This document shows positions 1-8,643 of a stretch of 11,962 bases of DNA, piece by piece; the stretch's first letter is position 1, and each line of letters starts with the position of its first letter. Under the pieces are notes generated by a model. It made no database searches. It was not told the origin of the DNA and worked only from the letters and a program-made list of their open reading frames with translations. Source of the DNA: CAYHZL01 sp964361075 (GTDB lineage Bacteria > Bacteroidota > Ignavibacteria > UBA10030 > UBA8401); assembly GCA_964361075.1 (NCBI GenBank), contig CAYHZL010000109.1, forward strand, positions 1 through 11,962, written 5' to 3'. The position numbers and the translations under genes were made by a program.

Positions 1-20
1 ATCTTTTCTTCAAATTTTTA

Positions 21-54
21 AGATTGCTTCGGCAAAAAACGCCTCGCAATGACG
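21..54. repeat. REP-like palindromic motif (partial)
   Basis: The stretch starts AGATTGCTTCGGC and ends GCCTCGCAATGACG. ATTGC (23-27) pairs with GCAAT (46-50), and GGC (31-33) pairs with GCC (41-43), around an A-rich loop. From general knowledge, pairs of the form GATTGCTTCG / CGCAATGACG recur as dispersed palindromic repeats in many bacterial genomes. The assignment is by resemblance only, because no second copy lies in this window. Confidence 0.45.
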
Positions 55-77
55 CGCAAAGAGTATTTCAGCGAAAA

Positions 78-100
78 CTATTTAGTCGTTCCTTAAATAG
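78..100. repeat. Left copy of 20-bp imperfect direct repeat, with its own dyad
   Basis: Positions 78-97 match 214-233 at 18 of 20 bases by eye; the shared core is TAGTCGTTCCT. This copy is also a small hairpin: CTATTTA (78-84) pairs with TAAATAG (94-100) around a 9-nt loop. The right copy has lost that dyad. The two copies bracket the 81-nt stem-loop element at 113-193. Confidence 0.6.
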
Positions 101-112
101 TAGTCTTCGAGC

Positions 113-193
113 AACCCTTCCAGCGTTTGTTTGAATAGTTGTTATGAAATTATTGAATTTATCATTGTTGTTTTCATAAACGCTGGAAGGGTT
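113..193. repeat. 81-nt stem-loop element, 16-bp perfect arms (AACCCTT...AAGGGTT type)
   Basis: AACCCTTCCAGCGTTT (113-128) is the exact reverse complement of 178-193, with a 49-nt AT-rich loop. The geometry matches the element at 10673-10752 (15-bp arms, 50-nt loop). The flanks match too: both are preceded by GAG(C/T)AACCCTT and followed by AAGGGTTTT, a TACTT and a GTAAG. It lies about 100 nt upstream of the giant gene's ATG, so it may fall in that gene's 5' leader or act as a terminator for something upstream. No T-tract follows that would make it a canonical intrinsic terminator. Confidence 0.8.
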
Positions 194-213
194 TTCTACT
201 TTGTAAGGGACAG

Positions 214-233
214 CTATCTAGTCGTTCCTCAAA
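214..233. repeat. Right copy of 20-bp imperfect direct repeat
   Basis: This is the partner of 78-97 and differs at two positions. It lies 136 nt downstream, just past the stem-loop element, and about 60 nt before the giant gene's ATG. The rest of the leader (234-292) is T-rich; I see no convincing promoter or Shine-Dalgarno sequence in it. Confidence 0.6.
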
Positions 234-292
234 AAGTGTTTTTATTTTTTTTGCACTTTAGTTTTTTGCTTTCGCAGCCGATAATCTTACTA

Positions 293-3200
293 ATGAAAAA
301 TAAAAAAATTATATACTTCCTTTTTTCTTTCTCCTTTTTTTGGAACAATATTTTATTTTCTCAATCATCTCTTGTGCTTTTCCCAACCAAAGATGAAACG
401 CAAAAAGTTCGTCTCTTCTTTCGCCCAAACAAAAATATTACATTCACATGGTCATCCCCCGCATCAAATTTAAAATTAAAAATTGGCACACTATCAGGTT
501 TATTCACGACAAAAACTCTTGACGTAAAAGGCGTAACGCAAAACATCAGACCGGATTCCATTGCACTGCCAATTGGAAGATACTACGCACTCGTTACCAA
601 TTCTGACAGCGCAACACTTTCCGGAATACAAACACAAGCCGGCAGCAATAATTCTACTGTATATTCAAATCAGGTAGAATTCATCATTGAATCACAAGCG
701 CCGCCGGCATCGCTCAGTCCGATTGGAAACGAACCGGACAATACTCCATTGTTTCGATGGACATCCGTACCGGGCGTACCTGCGTATATGATTTTGCTTT
801 CGAAAACACCATTTCAAGTTACGCGCGATCCTGTAACAAATGAATTAAGTGTTATCGGCGCAAATCTTGTCTGGCGATATATTACGACAAATACTTCTTC
901 TCTCTATGGCGCAACAAATACATCATCGCGCTACGTGAATATTGTTCCTGCGCCGCTCATTCCCGGAAATGAATACAACTACACGATATTAAATGTGTAT
1001 GATACAGAAAATCCGGCGTACGCCAGTGATGTGTTTGGCGGAGTTGTTGCTTTTAAATATACAGGCACGGTAACAGTTGATCCTCCGCTGCTGCGTGAAC
1101 CGGCAGATAATGCAGTGCTTGCAAACATCAACCTTCTCACTTTTAAATGGGATCCGGTTTCAAATGCAAACTTGTACACTGTCTATCTTTTTAAAAGAAC
1201 AGTTTCATCAAGCGGCGCAAAACAGGAAATTGATGTGCCATTTTCTAACGTGGGAGTATCATCAAATGCGCTCGTTGATTTTCCTGCAAAGCTTAATTTA
1301 ACAAATGGAAAATATGTGTGGTATGTTTCTGCAAGTGATGCAAACGGAAACGGCAACGCGAGCAAAACATTTACCTTTACTTATAAAATTGATATGGGTG
1401 TTGTTCGGTTTGAAGCAGTAACATCTGAAAATAATAATTTAGTCGGATATGAAGTTCGTCCGAAAGCAATCAGCGGCGGCGTTACACCGGGCAATGCTCT
1501 TGTTACGGTGAATGAACGATACATTTTGGATAGTCTTGTTACGGGAACATATCAAATCACCGGTGTGAAGCAAGGATATTACGACACAACAATCACAACA
1601 ACGCTTACAACGAGCGCGACAAGAAGTTCGCCCATGTACATCACATTCCCGATGCGCCCGTATCCTTCAACAATTTCCGGAACTGTGGTAGATCAATCCG
1701 GCAGCACTGTTGTTTCTGCCAATGTGAAGTTGATAAATCTTTTGACAACTATTGAAAAGAATTTTTCCACTTCAAGTAACGGACAATTCAGTATTAAAAC
1801 TGAAAATGGAACATATTTCCTTCAAGCATCGAAAGCCGGATATATTTCTTCCACAAAAATTTCTGTTACAACTTCTCTCGGTGAACAAAAAGTGTTGCCA
1901 TCACCATTAGTAATGCAGTTAGATCAATCCACAGCAAGCGGAACTGTTGTGAACGATGTTGGTGCAGCAATTACATTAGCAACAGTTACAGCAACGCAAA
2001 GCGGCACAACGCAAACAACAACGACGAACACTGCAGGAAATTATTCGTTCACGCTCTCGTCAGGAAATTGGTCTATTGCCGCGGCAAAAGATGGATTCGT
2101 TGTGCCTGCGCCGAAACAACTTTTACTTCTGGCAAACCAATCCACACAGGTAGAAAATATTGTTCTTCTTCCAAACGCAAACACGGTGAATGGTAGTGTG
2201 TACGAATTAATTACGGTGAACAATCAATCTGGCAATGCACCATTAGAAAATGCCGTTGTTACCGCAACACCATCTGTCGGCACTGTAGTTTCGTCAACAA
2301 CAAATTCGCAAGGACAATATTCATTAAGTTTGAAACAAGGTTCGTACCGCATTCAAGTAACGCGCACAAATTACAATATCGCAACAGGGACACAACCGCA
2401 ATACGATCTTACCGTTGGTGTCGGTCAAACTGTTTCGGGAATAAATTTTACAATGCAAGCAAATCCCTCTTCTATTTCAGGAATTGTTAATCTTCCTGAT
2501 GGAACTCCGGTGAGCAATGCAGTTACACGCATTACCAACGTCGCATCAGCAACTTCGACGATGAGCGGTTCGTACACATTGAGTGTTCCGCCGGGAACAT
2601 TTACTATCTCCGTTGCGAGCGATGGATACAGTGCGCCGAAACCTGTTGTTGTTTCTGTTGCAGCCGGACAAAATTTGAGCGGAATAAATTTTGAACTTTC
2701 ACCAAATGCCGGCGTAATTTCCGGTTCTGTAAAAAGTTCGGGAGAAGCTGTTGCTGATGTACTCATCACCGCAAAATCCGGAAACGATTCGGTTACTACA
2801 ACAGCGAATCTGATTGGTGAATTTTCTCTCAGTCTTCCTCCTGCAGCGTGGCAGATCACCGTTTCGAAATCTGGTTTTTTGTCTTCGTCAAATTCAGTAA
2901 CAATTGGTCCGGGACAACGCAGCACCGGAAATCTATTTTCGATAATTGCAAACACAGCAATCATCAGAGGAACTGTAAGCGATGGCACAACAACATTGCG
3001 CAACGCTCAGGTTCTTCTCACAGAAATCGGCAAATCGGCAAACACATACAATACCGTCAGTAAAGATGATGGAACTTTTGCGATGACATTACCGGCACAA
3101 GTTGCATATTCAGTTTCAGTTTCACAACAAGGATATGCAACAAAAACTTCTTCAACATCAACGCTCGCCGCGGGCAGCACTGTGTCGCTTTCGTTCACAC

Positions 3201-6200
3201 TGCCGGCAAGTCCTTCGTCTATTAGCGGTACTATTCAAGACAATACATTGAAGCCAATGTATCCGGTGAAAGCATATTTAGTATTGTCGAATGGGAGTGT
3301 CGTGGACAGCATCAACACCGACAACAATGGAAAATATACGCTTGGCACTTCTGCTGGAAATTTTATTGTTCGCTCTTCGCTTGCCGGTTATCTTTCGGAC
3401 AGTATTCCGGTTTCAATAACTGTTGGACAAGCTCTTTCAAATATTAATTTAAAACTAACAGAAAATTTTTCCATTATTTCCGGAACCGTAACATCCGGTG
3501 GTTCTGCTTTGGCGGGCGCCTTGATTAACGTAACCGGAACAAACGGCGGCGGAACAGTAACCAGTGCAAATGACGGCAGTTTTATTATTCCACGATTGAT
3601 CGCCGGCGTGTATGCTGTTCGTTGCAGCAAAGCCGGATATACCGATACGCTTCTTTCTTCATTGACACTTGCTGATGGTCAATCGCGAAATATTATTGTA
3701 TCGCTTTCCATATTGAATGGAAAAATTGCCGGAGTGATAAAATCAAAAACAGGAGAGGTAATTTCATCTGCGTCTGTATTTATGAAGGGAACAAGCAAAA
3801 CGTACAATGCTGTTTCTGATGTCAATGGAAGTTATTCGGTTGCTTCACTGCCGCTTGGAAAATATTTTATCACTGCGATAAAGAGCGGATATGCGAGCAG
3901 TGCGATTGATAGTATTGAATTGACAGCGCTGGTGCAAAATGGTATTTCAACAATTGCAGATTTTTCTTTCAATCTTTTACGCATACGCGGAACTGTAAAA
4001 GATTCTCTCACTAATGCAGCCATTAACGGCGCCGCAATTTCTGTAAGCGGTAGCGCAGGTTCGGGCACAGCAACAACAAACACTAAAGGAGAATTTTCGG
4101 TTGACAACCTTTCCCCCGGTCCAACAACATATTCTGTGGCAATTGTAAAAGATGGTTACAGTACGCAAACACAAACTGTTTCGCCATCAGCAAATGACAT
4201 TCTGAAAGAACTCAACACACTTATCGTTGCGAATATTGGAAAAATTTCCGGCACGGTGAAGGATGCAAACAATAATGCACTTCCATTCTCCGTTCCAATG
4301 AAAGCGACATCAAGCAGTAATACGTACAGCACAACATCCGATGTGAACGGTAATTTTGTATTTGATAATATTGCAAACGGAACAACGTACACAATTGCAA
4401 CGGATATTTTTAAATCAGGATACGACAATGTTAACACCACAGTTCTGTTTCCAAAGACACAGATATTGGTTTCCGGAGTTGCGCTCACAATAGAGCCAAA
4501 AACTGCTGAACTAAAAGGCAACGCCGGTGCTGTGGATGCAGCGCTCGAACTTTCCGAAGCTTCTGCAAAAATTACTCCGCGTATTGTAAATTCCACAACC
4601 GATTTTAGTTTTTCATTTAAATTTTTACCGTCAGGAAGTTACACACTAAAAGTAAGCAAAGAAGGTTTTACTTTTACTCCTTCTTCAACATCGGTTTCAT
4701 TAACCACGGGACAAACAAGTTCTGTTACATTCACAGCGGTTGCAGACACATCTTCTCTCTTGGTGAAAACTGTTGATGCCTCAAATGCACCAATGGCATC
4801 CGTTACAATTTCATGCGTTAGCGCCGATACAACAATCGTGCGTAACGGCATAACGAACAACAGCGGCGAAGTTTATTTCTTAAAACTTCCCGCAAAAGGT
4901 CGAACATATTTCATTCGTGCATCGCGCAACGGATTTTCTTCTGACAATCAACAAGTAACAGTTGCATTGCAGACAAATGTACGGAGCTTAGATACAAAAT
5001 TTATTTTGACTGCAAACTCATCATCGTTCAATGGCTTTGTTTTTCGCGAAGGAACAACCGATGCAGTTGCCAATGCTCAAATTTCCGCGCGACGCATTTC
5101 CACAGGAGAACAATTTTCAACAGTATCATCTGCTCAAGGAAAATATTCGTTCACACAATTACCGGCTGATTCATTTCTGGTGATCGCTTCAAAACAAGGA
5201 TTCAGTTCCGACACATTGAAATTCAAATTGAACACCGGAGCAAATGTTTCTCTTACAGATACGCTACAACTTTTACCATCCACTGTGAACGCGCAAGGAA
5301 CAGTTGTATATGAAGGCGCCGGAATTGCTGATGTAAGCGTTACAGCAACTTCATCAAATATTGTAACAACGAAAACAGATGCGAATGGAAAATTTACATT
5401 GACAGATTTACCTGTTCGTCCGACTGATGATACAACGCTCTATCAAATTAAAATTGAGAAGAATGGAATTTCTACACGACAGGCAAAACTGCTTGTGCTT
5501 CGTTCACAACTTGGGCAGACGCTTACGATTCCGAATTTTATTGTCCCAAGCGGTAAATTAAAAATAAAGGTTACTGATGGCGTAGACTCTTTAGCCGGCG
5601 TAAAAATTACGTACACCGCTCCCAATGCCACACCGGTTGAATCATTCACACCATCGAACGGTATTTTTGAAACACCGAAAACATTAGAAGCAGGTATCTA
5701 TAATTTTGCGCTGTCAAAAGCACCATATCTCTCGCCAAATGCAAAATCGGTGCAGCAGGTTTTAGCAAGCGATACAACAAAAATCGAAAAAACGATCGAA
5801 CTTCCATATCAAATGCTGCCAACTCCGGAAATTTCTGCCGGCGATAACTCCACTATCCGCGTTGCTGTAAAGAAAAAAATTGCTAATGCTATTGGCTCGC
5901 TCTATTATAAGAGAACATCGCAAGCGAACTTCACAAAAATTCCGATGACGGCACGCGGTGATACGATGTTTGCTGCAAATATTCCGGCTCAGTTTTCAAT
6001 CGAAAAGATTTCGTTCTACGCGGAAGTTACTATCCCAAAGGGATTTTCAATTGATTCGGCAACCTACTACACCAGTGAGCAAAGCGATGTACTGCCAAGT
6101 GCGCGCGGCATTATTTCATTTCTTGAATTTGAACCAAACTTAAGCGGCGCAACACTTCGCCTGAAGGACACGTACGCCATACGGATGATTATACGAGATG

Positions 6201-7486
6201 GCGCTACTACACCGCTGGGTGTAAAAATTATTGAACAGTCGCGCGGAAAAATTTCGTGGCGCGTTTCGGATTCAACAGCGATGACGATTACACAAAAAGA
6301 TACCGTTGCATTTCTTTCGCCACAAAAAGCAGGAACATTCACACTGACAGCAGTTGCCACTTTAGATAACATTGCGATTTCAAAAAGCTTTGTTGTGAAC
6401 GCAAAAGAAATTGTGTTGCAAGATATTACCATCGGCGGTGCACCGGCAGGCAACGAACTCAACAATCGTACGCGCGGTATTCAACTGACAATTGGCAGCA
6501 AAGATACGAGCGGAAAGTTCGTCAATATAGGAAGCAATGTGTCGTGGACATTGTTTCCACCTGCCGCAGGAACACTCGACAGTTCCGGATTTTTAAAAGT
6601 TGATTCAACATTGCTCGGTAAAATCACAGTGACGGCTACCGATAAATTATCAAAGCTTACGCAGAAAATTTTGCTGAATGTGATTGCAACAATTGATTCA
6701 ACAAGATCATTTTCCTTGTCTGATAAAAACGGAATGGAATTAGTTATTTCCAAAAATTCCGTTTCGTCTCCAATTGATTTGTTGTTGGAAGATGCTTCAT
6801 TCGGTCCTGCCAAGAAATATGTTTTTATAAAATCATCGGGAAAGAATTTTGTGGCATCGCCGAAATTATATTTCCTCAATTACAAAGGAAGCGCACTCAA
6901 CGGCGATAGTCTCGCAAAACCGGCTACATTCCGTACAGCAATTGATGCATCGTTAAAATTTTTCGATGGTGAAAAAATTATCGGATTGTACGACCCGACA
7001 ACGGTTGAATGGAAAATGCTTCCCTCTGCATCAGCATCCGTCGCATTTCCAAAAACAGATGAAGATTTGTCTGGGATGACAAGCCCGGCATTACAAACAT
7101 CGCTGCTCAAACAATTGAAAGCTCAGTACACTGTGCTTGCACAAAACCAGCCGTTAGGTTTAAAATATAGTACCGTGCTGCCGAATCCTTTTTCTCCGGA
7201 TGTGTCGCCGGTAAAAATCGGCTATTTGCTGACAACGACCGATCAGCAAGCGCTGGTCTCCATCACTATTTATAATATTCGAGGTGAATTAGTGCGCACA
7301 CTTTTTGAAAGCGACGCGCAATATCCGGGACGGTACGGAAGCAGAACGAGCAATAAAATTATTTTGTGGGATGGAAAAACAAATGACGGCTCGATCTCGC
7401 GCAACGGGCGGTACATTATTCAGATACGCGCAAAAGACAGCACCGGTGAAAAAGTTGAATTGATTCCGGTGGTGTTGATTAAATAA
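293..7486 (+). CDS. Giant exported multi-CarboxypepD_reg surface protein with FlgD/T9SS-like C-terminal domain
   Basis: A predicted secreted cell-surface protein of 2397 residues. The ATG at 293 is chosen because it opens a signal peptide (basic MKNKK, a hydrophobic stretch, then FS|Q with cleavage near residues 23/24). The frame stays open to a TTG at 131, but that would put 54 unlike residues in front and translate through the palindrome. Domains, approximate: two or three fibronectin-III-like beta domains (24-370, with W...Y strand motifs); a divergent unit ending in GVKQGYYD (424-431); then about 16 units of 81-97 residues (458 to about 1840). Most units have an ISGTV-like start and a late K-x-G-Y/F turn, as in carboxypeptidase regulatory-like folds. 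Next come a further beta domain, two bacterial Ig-like (Big) domains (about 1939-2131), a linker domain, and a C-terminal domain (about 2288-2397) with NPFSP, IYNIRGELVRTL, WDG and NGRYIIQI. That last pattern fits FlgD-Ig/type IX sorting domains. I found only two cysteines. No enzyme domain is visible. A fibre, adhesin or stalk role is inferred; the substrate is unknown. Confidence 0.9.
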   Translation: MKNKKIIYFLFSFSFFWNNILFSQSSLVLFPTKDETQKVRLFFRPNKNITFTWSSPASNLKLKIGTLSGLFTTKTLDVKGVTQNIRPDSIALPIGRYYALVTNSDSATLSGIQTQAGSNNSTVYSNQVEFIIESQAPPASLSPIGNEPDNTPLFRWTSVPGVPAYMILLSKTPFQVTRDPVTNELSVIGANLVWRYITTNTSSLYGATNTSSRYVNIVPAPLIPGNEYNYTILNVYDTENPAYASDVFGGVVAFKYTGTVTVDPPLLREPADNAVLANINLLTFKWDPVSNANLYTVYLFKRTVSSSGAKQEIDVPFSNVGVSSNALVDFPAKLNLTNGKYVWYVSASDANGNGNASKTFTFTYKIDMGVVRFEAVTSENNNLVGYEVRPKAISGGVTPGNALVTVNERYILDSLVTGTYQITGVKQGYYDTTITTTLTTSATRSSPMYITFPMRPYPSTISGTVVDQSGSTVVSANVKLINLLTTIEKNFSTSSNGQFSIKTENGTYFLQASKAGYISSTKISVTTSLGEQKVLPSPLVMQLDQSTASGTVVNDVGAAITLATVTATQSGTTQTTTTNTAGNYSFTLSSGNWSIAAAKDGFVVPAPKQLLLLANQSTQVENIVLLPNANTVNGSVYELITVNNQSGNAPLENAVVTATPSVGTVVSSTTNSQGQYSLSLKQGSYRIQVTRTNYNIATGTQPQYDLTVGVGQTVSGINFTMQANPSSISGIVNLPDGTPVSNAVTRITNVASATSTMSGSYTLSVPPGTFTISVASDGYSAPKPVVVSVAAGQNLSGINFELSPNAGVISGSVKSSGEAVADVLITAKSGNDSVTTTANLIGEFSLSLPPAAWQITVSKSGFLSSSNSVTIGPGQRSTGNLFSIIANTAIIRGTVSDGTTTLRNAQVLLTEIGKSANTYNTVSKDDGTFAMTLPAQVAYSVSVSQQGYATKTSSTSTLAAGSTVSLSFTLPASPSSISGTIQDNTLKPMYPVKAYLVLSNGSVVDSINTDNNGKYTLGTSAGNFIVRSSLAGYLSDSIPVSITVGQALSNINLKLTENFSIISGTVTSGGSALAGALINVTGTNGGGTVTSANDGSFIIPRLIAGVYAVRCSKAGYTDTLLSSLTLADGQSRNIIVSLSILNGKIAGVIKSKTGEVISSASVFMKGTSKTYNAVSDVNGSYSVASLPLGKYFITAIKSGYASSAIDSIELTALVQNGISTIADFSFNLLRIRGTVKDSLTNAAINGAAISVSGSAGSGTATTNTKGEFSVDNLSPGPTTYSVAIVKDGYSTQTQTVSPSANDILKELNTLIVANIGKISGTVKDANNNALPFSVPMKATSSSNTYSTTSDVNGNFVFDNIANGTTYTIATDIFKSGYDNVNTTVLFPKTQILVSGVALTIEPKTAELKGNAGAVDAALELSEASAKITPRIVNSTTDFSFSFKFLPSGSYTLKVSKEGFTFTPSSTSVSLTTGQTSSVTFTAVADTSSLLVKTVDASNAPMASVTISCVSADTTIVRNGITNNSGEVYFLKLPAKGRTYFIRASRNGFSSDNQQVTVALQTNVRSLDTKFILTANSSSFNGFVFREGTTDAVANAQISARRISTGEQFSTVSSAQGKYSFTQLPADSFLVIASKQGFSSDTLKFKLNTGANVSLTDTLQLLPSTVNAQGTVVYEGAGIADVSVTATSSNIVTTKTDANGKFTLTDLPVRPTDDTTLYQIKIEKNGISTRQAKLLVLRSQLGQTLTIPNFIVPSGKLKIKVTDGVDSLAGVKITYTAPNATPVESFTPSNGIFETPKTLEAGIYNFALSKAPYLSPNAKSVQQVLASDTTKIEKTIELPYQMLPTPEISAGDNSTIRVAVKKKIANAIGSLYYKRTSQANFTKIPMTARGDTMFAANIPAQFSIEKISFYAEVTIPKGFSIDSATYYTSEQSDVLPSARGIISFLEFEPNLSGATLRLKDTYAIRMIIRDGATTPLGVKIIEQSRGKISWRVSDSTAMTITQKDTVAFLSPQKAGTFTLTAVATLDNIAISKSFVVNAKEIVLQDITIGGAPAGNELNNRTRGIQLTIGSKDTSGKFVNIGSNVSWTLFPPAAGTLDSSGFLKVDSTLLGKITVTATDKLSKLTQKILLNVIATIDSTRSFSLSDKNGMELVISKNSVSSPIDLLLEDASFGPAKKYVFIKSSGKNFVASPKLYFLNYKGSALNGDSLAKPATFRTAIDASLKFFDGEKIIGLYDPTTVEWKMLPSASASVAFPKTDEDLSGMTSPALQTSLLKQLKAQYTVLAQNQPLGLKYSTVLPNPFSPDVSPVKIGYLLTTTDQQALVSITIYNIRGELVRTLFESDAQYPGRYGSRTSNKIILWDGKTNDGSISRNGRYIIQIRAKDSTGEKVELIPVVLIK

Positions 7487-7627
7487 CTCATGTTACGCAA
7501 AGAATCAAAAATCCACCGTCATTCCCACATGTTTTAGGTGGGAATCCATTTATAGATGCCCGACTAAAACATTCGGGCATGACGAACTTACTTTATTAGG
7601 TGAATTTCACAAGTGCGTAACATGAGT
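7486..7627. repeat. 142-nt nested inverted-repeat element between giant gene and porV-like gene
   Basis: ACTCATGTTACGCA (7486-7499) and TGCGTAACATGAGT (7614-7627) are perfect 14-bp inverted arms. The left arm begins on the last base of the giant gene's stop codon. The 114-nt interior carries the inverted double hairpin at 7517-7584. The arm motif AACTCATG recurs in the palindrome at 10325-10428. No T-tract follows the right arm, so it is not a typical intrinsic terminator, though it could shape the 3' end of the giant mRNA or separate its expression from the next gene. A further 5-bp hairpin (TTCCC 7635-7639 / GGGAA 7648-7652) lies just before the next start codon. Confidence 0.8.
7517..7584. 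repeat. BIME-like pair of inverted hairpins with paired stem changes
   Basis: Hairpin 1 pairs ATTCCCAC (7521-7528) with GTGGGAAT (7538-7545). Hairpin 2 pairs ATGCCCGA (7556-7563) with TCGGGCAT (7573-7580). Each has a 9-nt loop, and the loops ATGTTTTAG and CTAAAACAT are exact reverse complements. CGTCAT (7517-7522) and ATGACG (7579-7584) close the outside. Read in the same orientation, the hairpins are two copies that differ at three stem positions, each change matched on the opposite strand. This resembles bacterial interspersed mosaic elements made of two REPs in inverted orientation. Confidence 0.75.
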
Positions 7628-7661
7628 AAATAAATTCCCAATTTCACGGGAACAACAAACA

Positions 7662-8642
7662 ATGAAGCAACTCGCTACCATCATATTGATTCTGTTTTTT
7701 TCTGCAGCAATGCTCACAGCGCAAGAACTGTCGAACATTCCCGCTTCATTTGTTAATATCGGTTTTGGTGCGCGACCAATGGCGCTTGGCGGCGCATACA
7801 CAGCCCTTGCAAATGATGTGAACAGCACATTGTGGAATCCCGCCGGAATGGTTTCGGCAAAAAATTCGCAAGCATCGTTCACCTATACAAACCAACTTGG
7901 ATTGTTTGTCTATAATTCTTTTGCTGCCATCATGCCCTTCACAAAATCGCAGCAATCGTTGGGTGTTGCGGTGATCTCGTCGGGCGATAAAGCGCTGCGT
8001 GAATTTACTGTGCAAGCATCGTACGGGCGAACATTCGGAAAACAATTCAACATAGGAGTAACGGCTAAATACCGCAACGCAACATTTGGCAACAACACAT
8101 TAAATGCTTCCGATTATATACTTTTCGAACAAGATGAAATTGCAGAAGGACTTGCCAATCAGATAAAAGGTTCCGCCAACGGATTTGGTTTTGATATCGG
8201 TATGCAGTACGAGCTTTCGCCAAAAATAAAATTCGGAGTAATGGCAAACGATGTGTACGCGCCGGTGTTTTGGAATTCTTCGACACAAAGCACGGCAACA
8301 AAATCAAAAGGCAAATACAAAGAAACTCTTCCTGCTGAACTCGCAATCGGCACAGCGTTGAAGATGATTGAGAGTGTTGTGATTACATCAGATTATCATC
8401 CTGCACTTTCGAAAACGACTTCCAGTTCACTCCATTCCGGAATGGAAGTGAGGTTGTTGAATATCATTTCACTGCGCGGCGGTGTTCAACAAATTTTTAA
8501 CAACGATGCAAAAGCAAAATATACGATGGGCATGGGTTTCGATTACGGACTCGGAAAAAATTTTCGCGTTCTTCTCGATTACACATTTATGAGTGAGTTC
8601 CTTGCCAACACGCAGCGGCTTTCATTGGGAGTAGAGTTCTAG
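7662..8642 (+). CDS. PorV/PorQ-family outer-membrane beta-barrel protein
   Basis: A 326-residue outer-membrane protein. It starts with a signal peptide (hydrophobic core, probable cleavage LTA|Q at 20/21). The family signature follows at 36-62: GAR..ALGGAYTALANDV....WNPAG, with NPAG at 59-62. The rest alternates short amphipathic strands and ends in LSLGVEF; the terminal Phe is typical of barrels inserted by BamA. PorV of P. gingivalis has a FadL-like fold and carries type IX secretion cargo to the attachment complex; other family members have no assigned role. It lies 175 nt after a giant protein with a sorting-like C-terminal domain and 1 nt before another barrel gene, which suggests a role in displaying or anchoring that protein (inference). 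The ATG at 7662 is supported by the signal peptide. I avoid the symbol porV because orthology cannot be judged here. Confidence 0.88.
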   Translation: MKQLATIILILFFSAAMLTAQELSNIPASFVNIGFGARPMALGGAYTALANDVNSTLWNPAGMVSAKNSQASFTYTNQLGLFVYNSFAAIMPFTKSQQSLGVAVISSGDKALREFTVQASYGRTFGKQFNIGVTAKYRNATFGNNTLNASDYILFEQDEIAEGLANQIKGSANGFGFDIGMQYELSPKIKFGVMANDVYAPVFWNSSTQSTATKSKGKYKETLPAELAIGTALKMIESVVITSDYHPALSKTTSSSLHSGMEVRLLNIISLRGGVQQIFNNDAKAKYTMGMGFDYGLGKNFRVLLDYTFMSEFLANTQRLSLGVEF

Positions 8643-8643
8643 T

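Noticed and set aside
113..193. Integron attC site
   Set aside because: Size and palindromy are suggestive, but the RYYYAAC / GTTRRRY core boxes do not fit, and no cassette array or integrase is present.
131..292. In-frame extension of the giant gene to a TTG at 131
   Set aside because: It would place 54 residues before an excellent signal peptide and translate through the loop and right arm of the stem-loop. The ATG at 293 explains the N-terminus better.
2425..3003. 192-codon minus-strand open frame inside the giant gene
   Set aside because: It is antisense to a region where the plus-strand frame has clear domain repeats. The translation has no recognisable motifs and no support from context.
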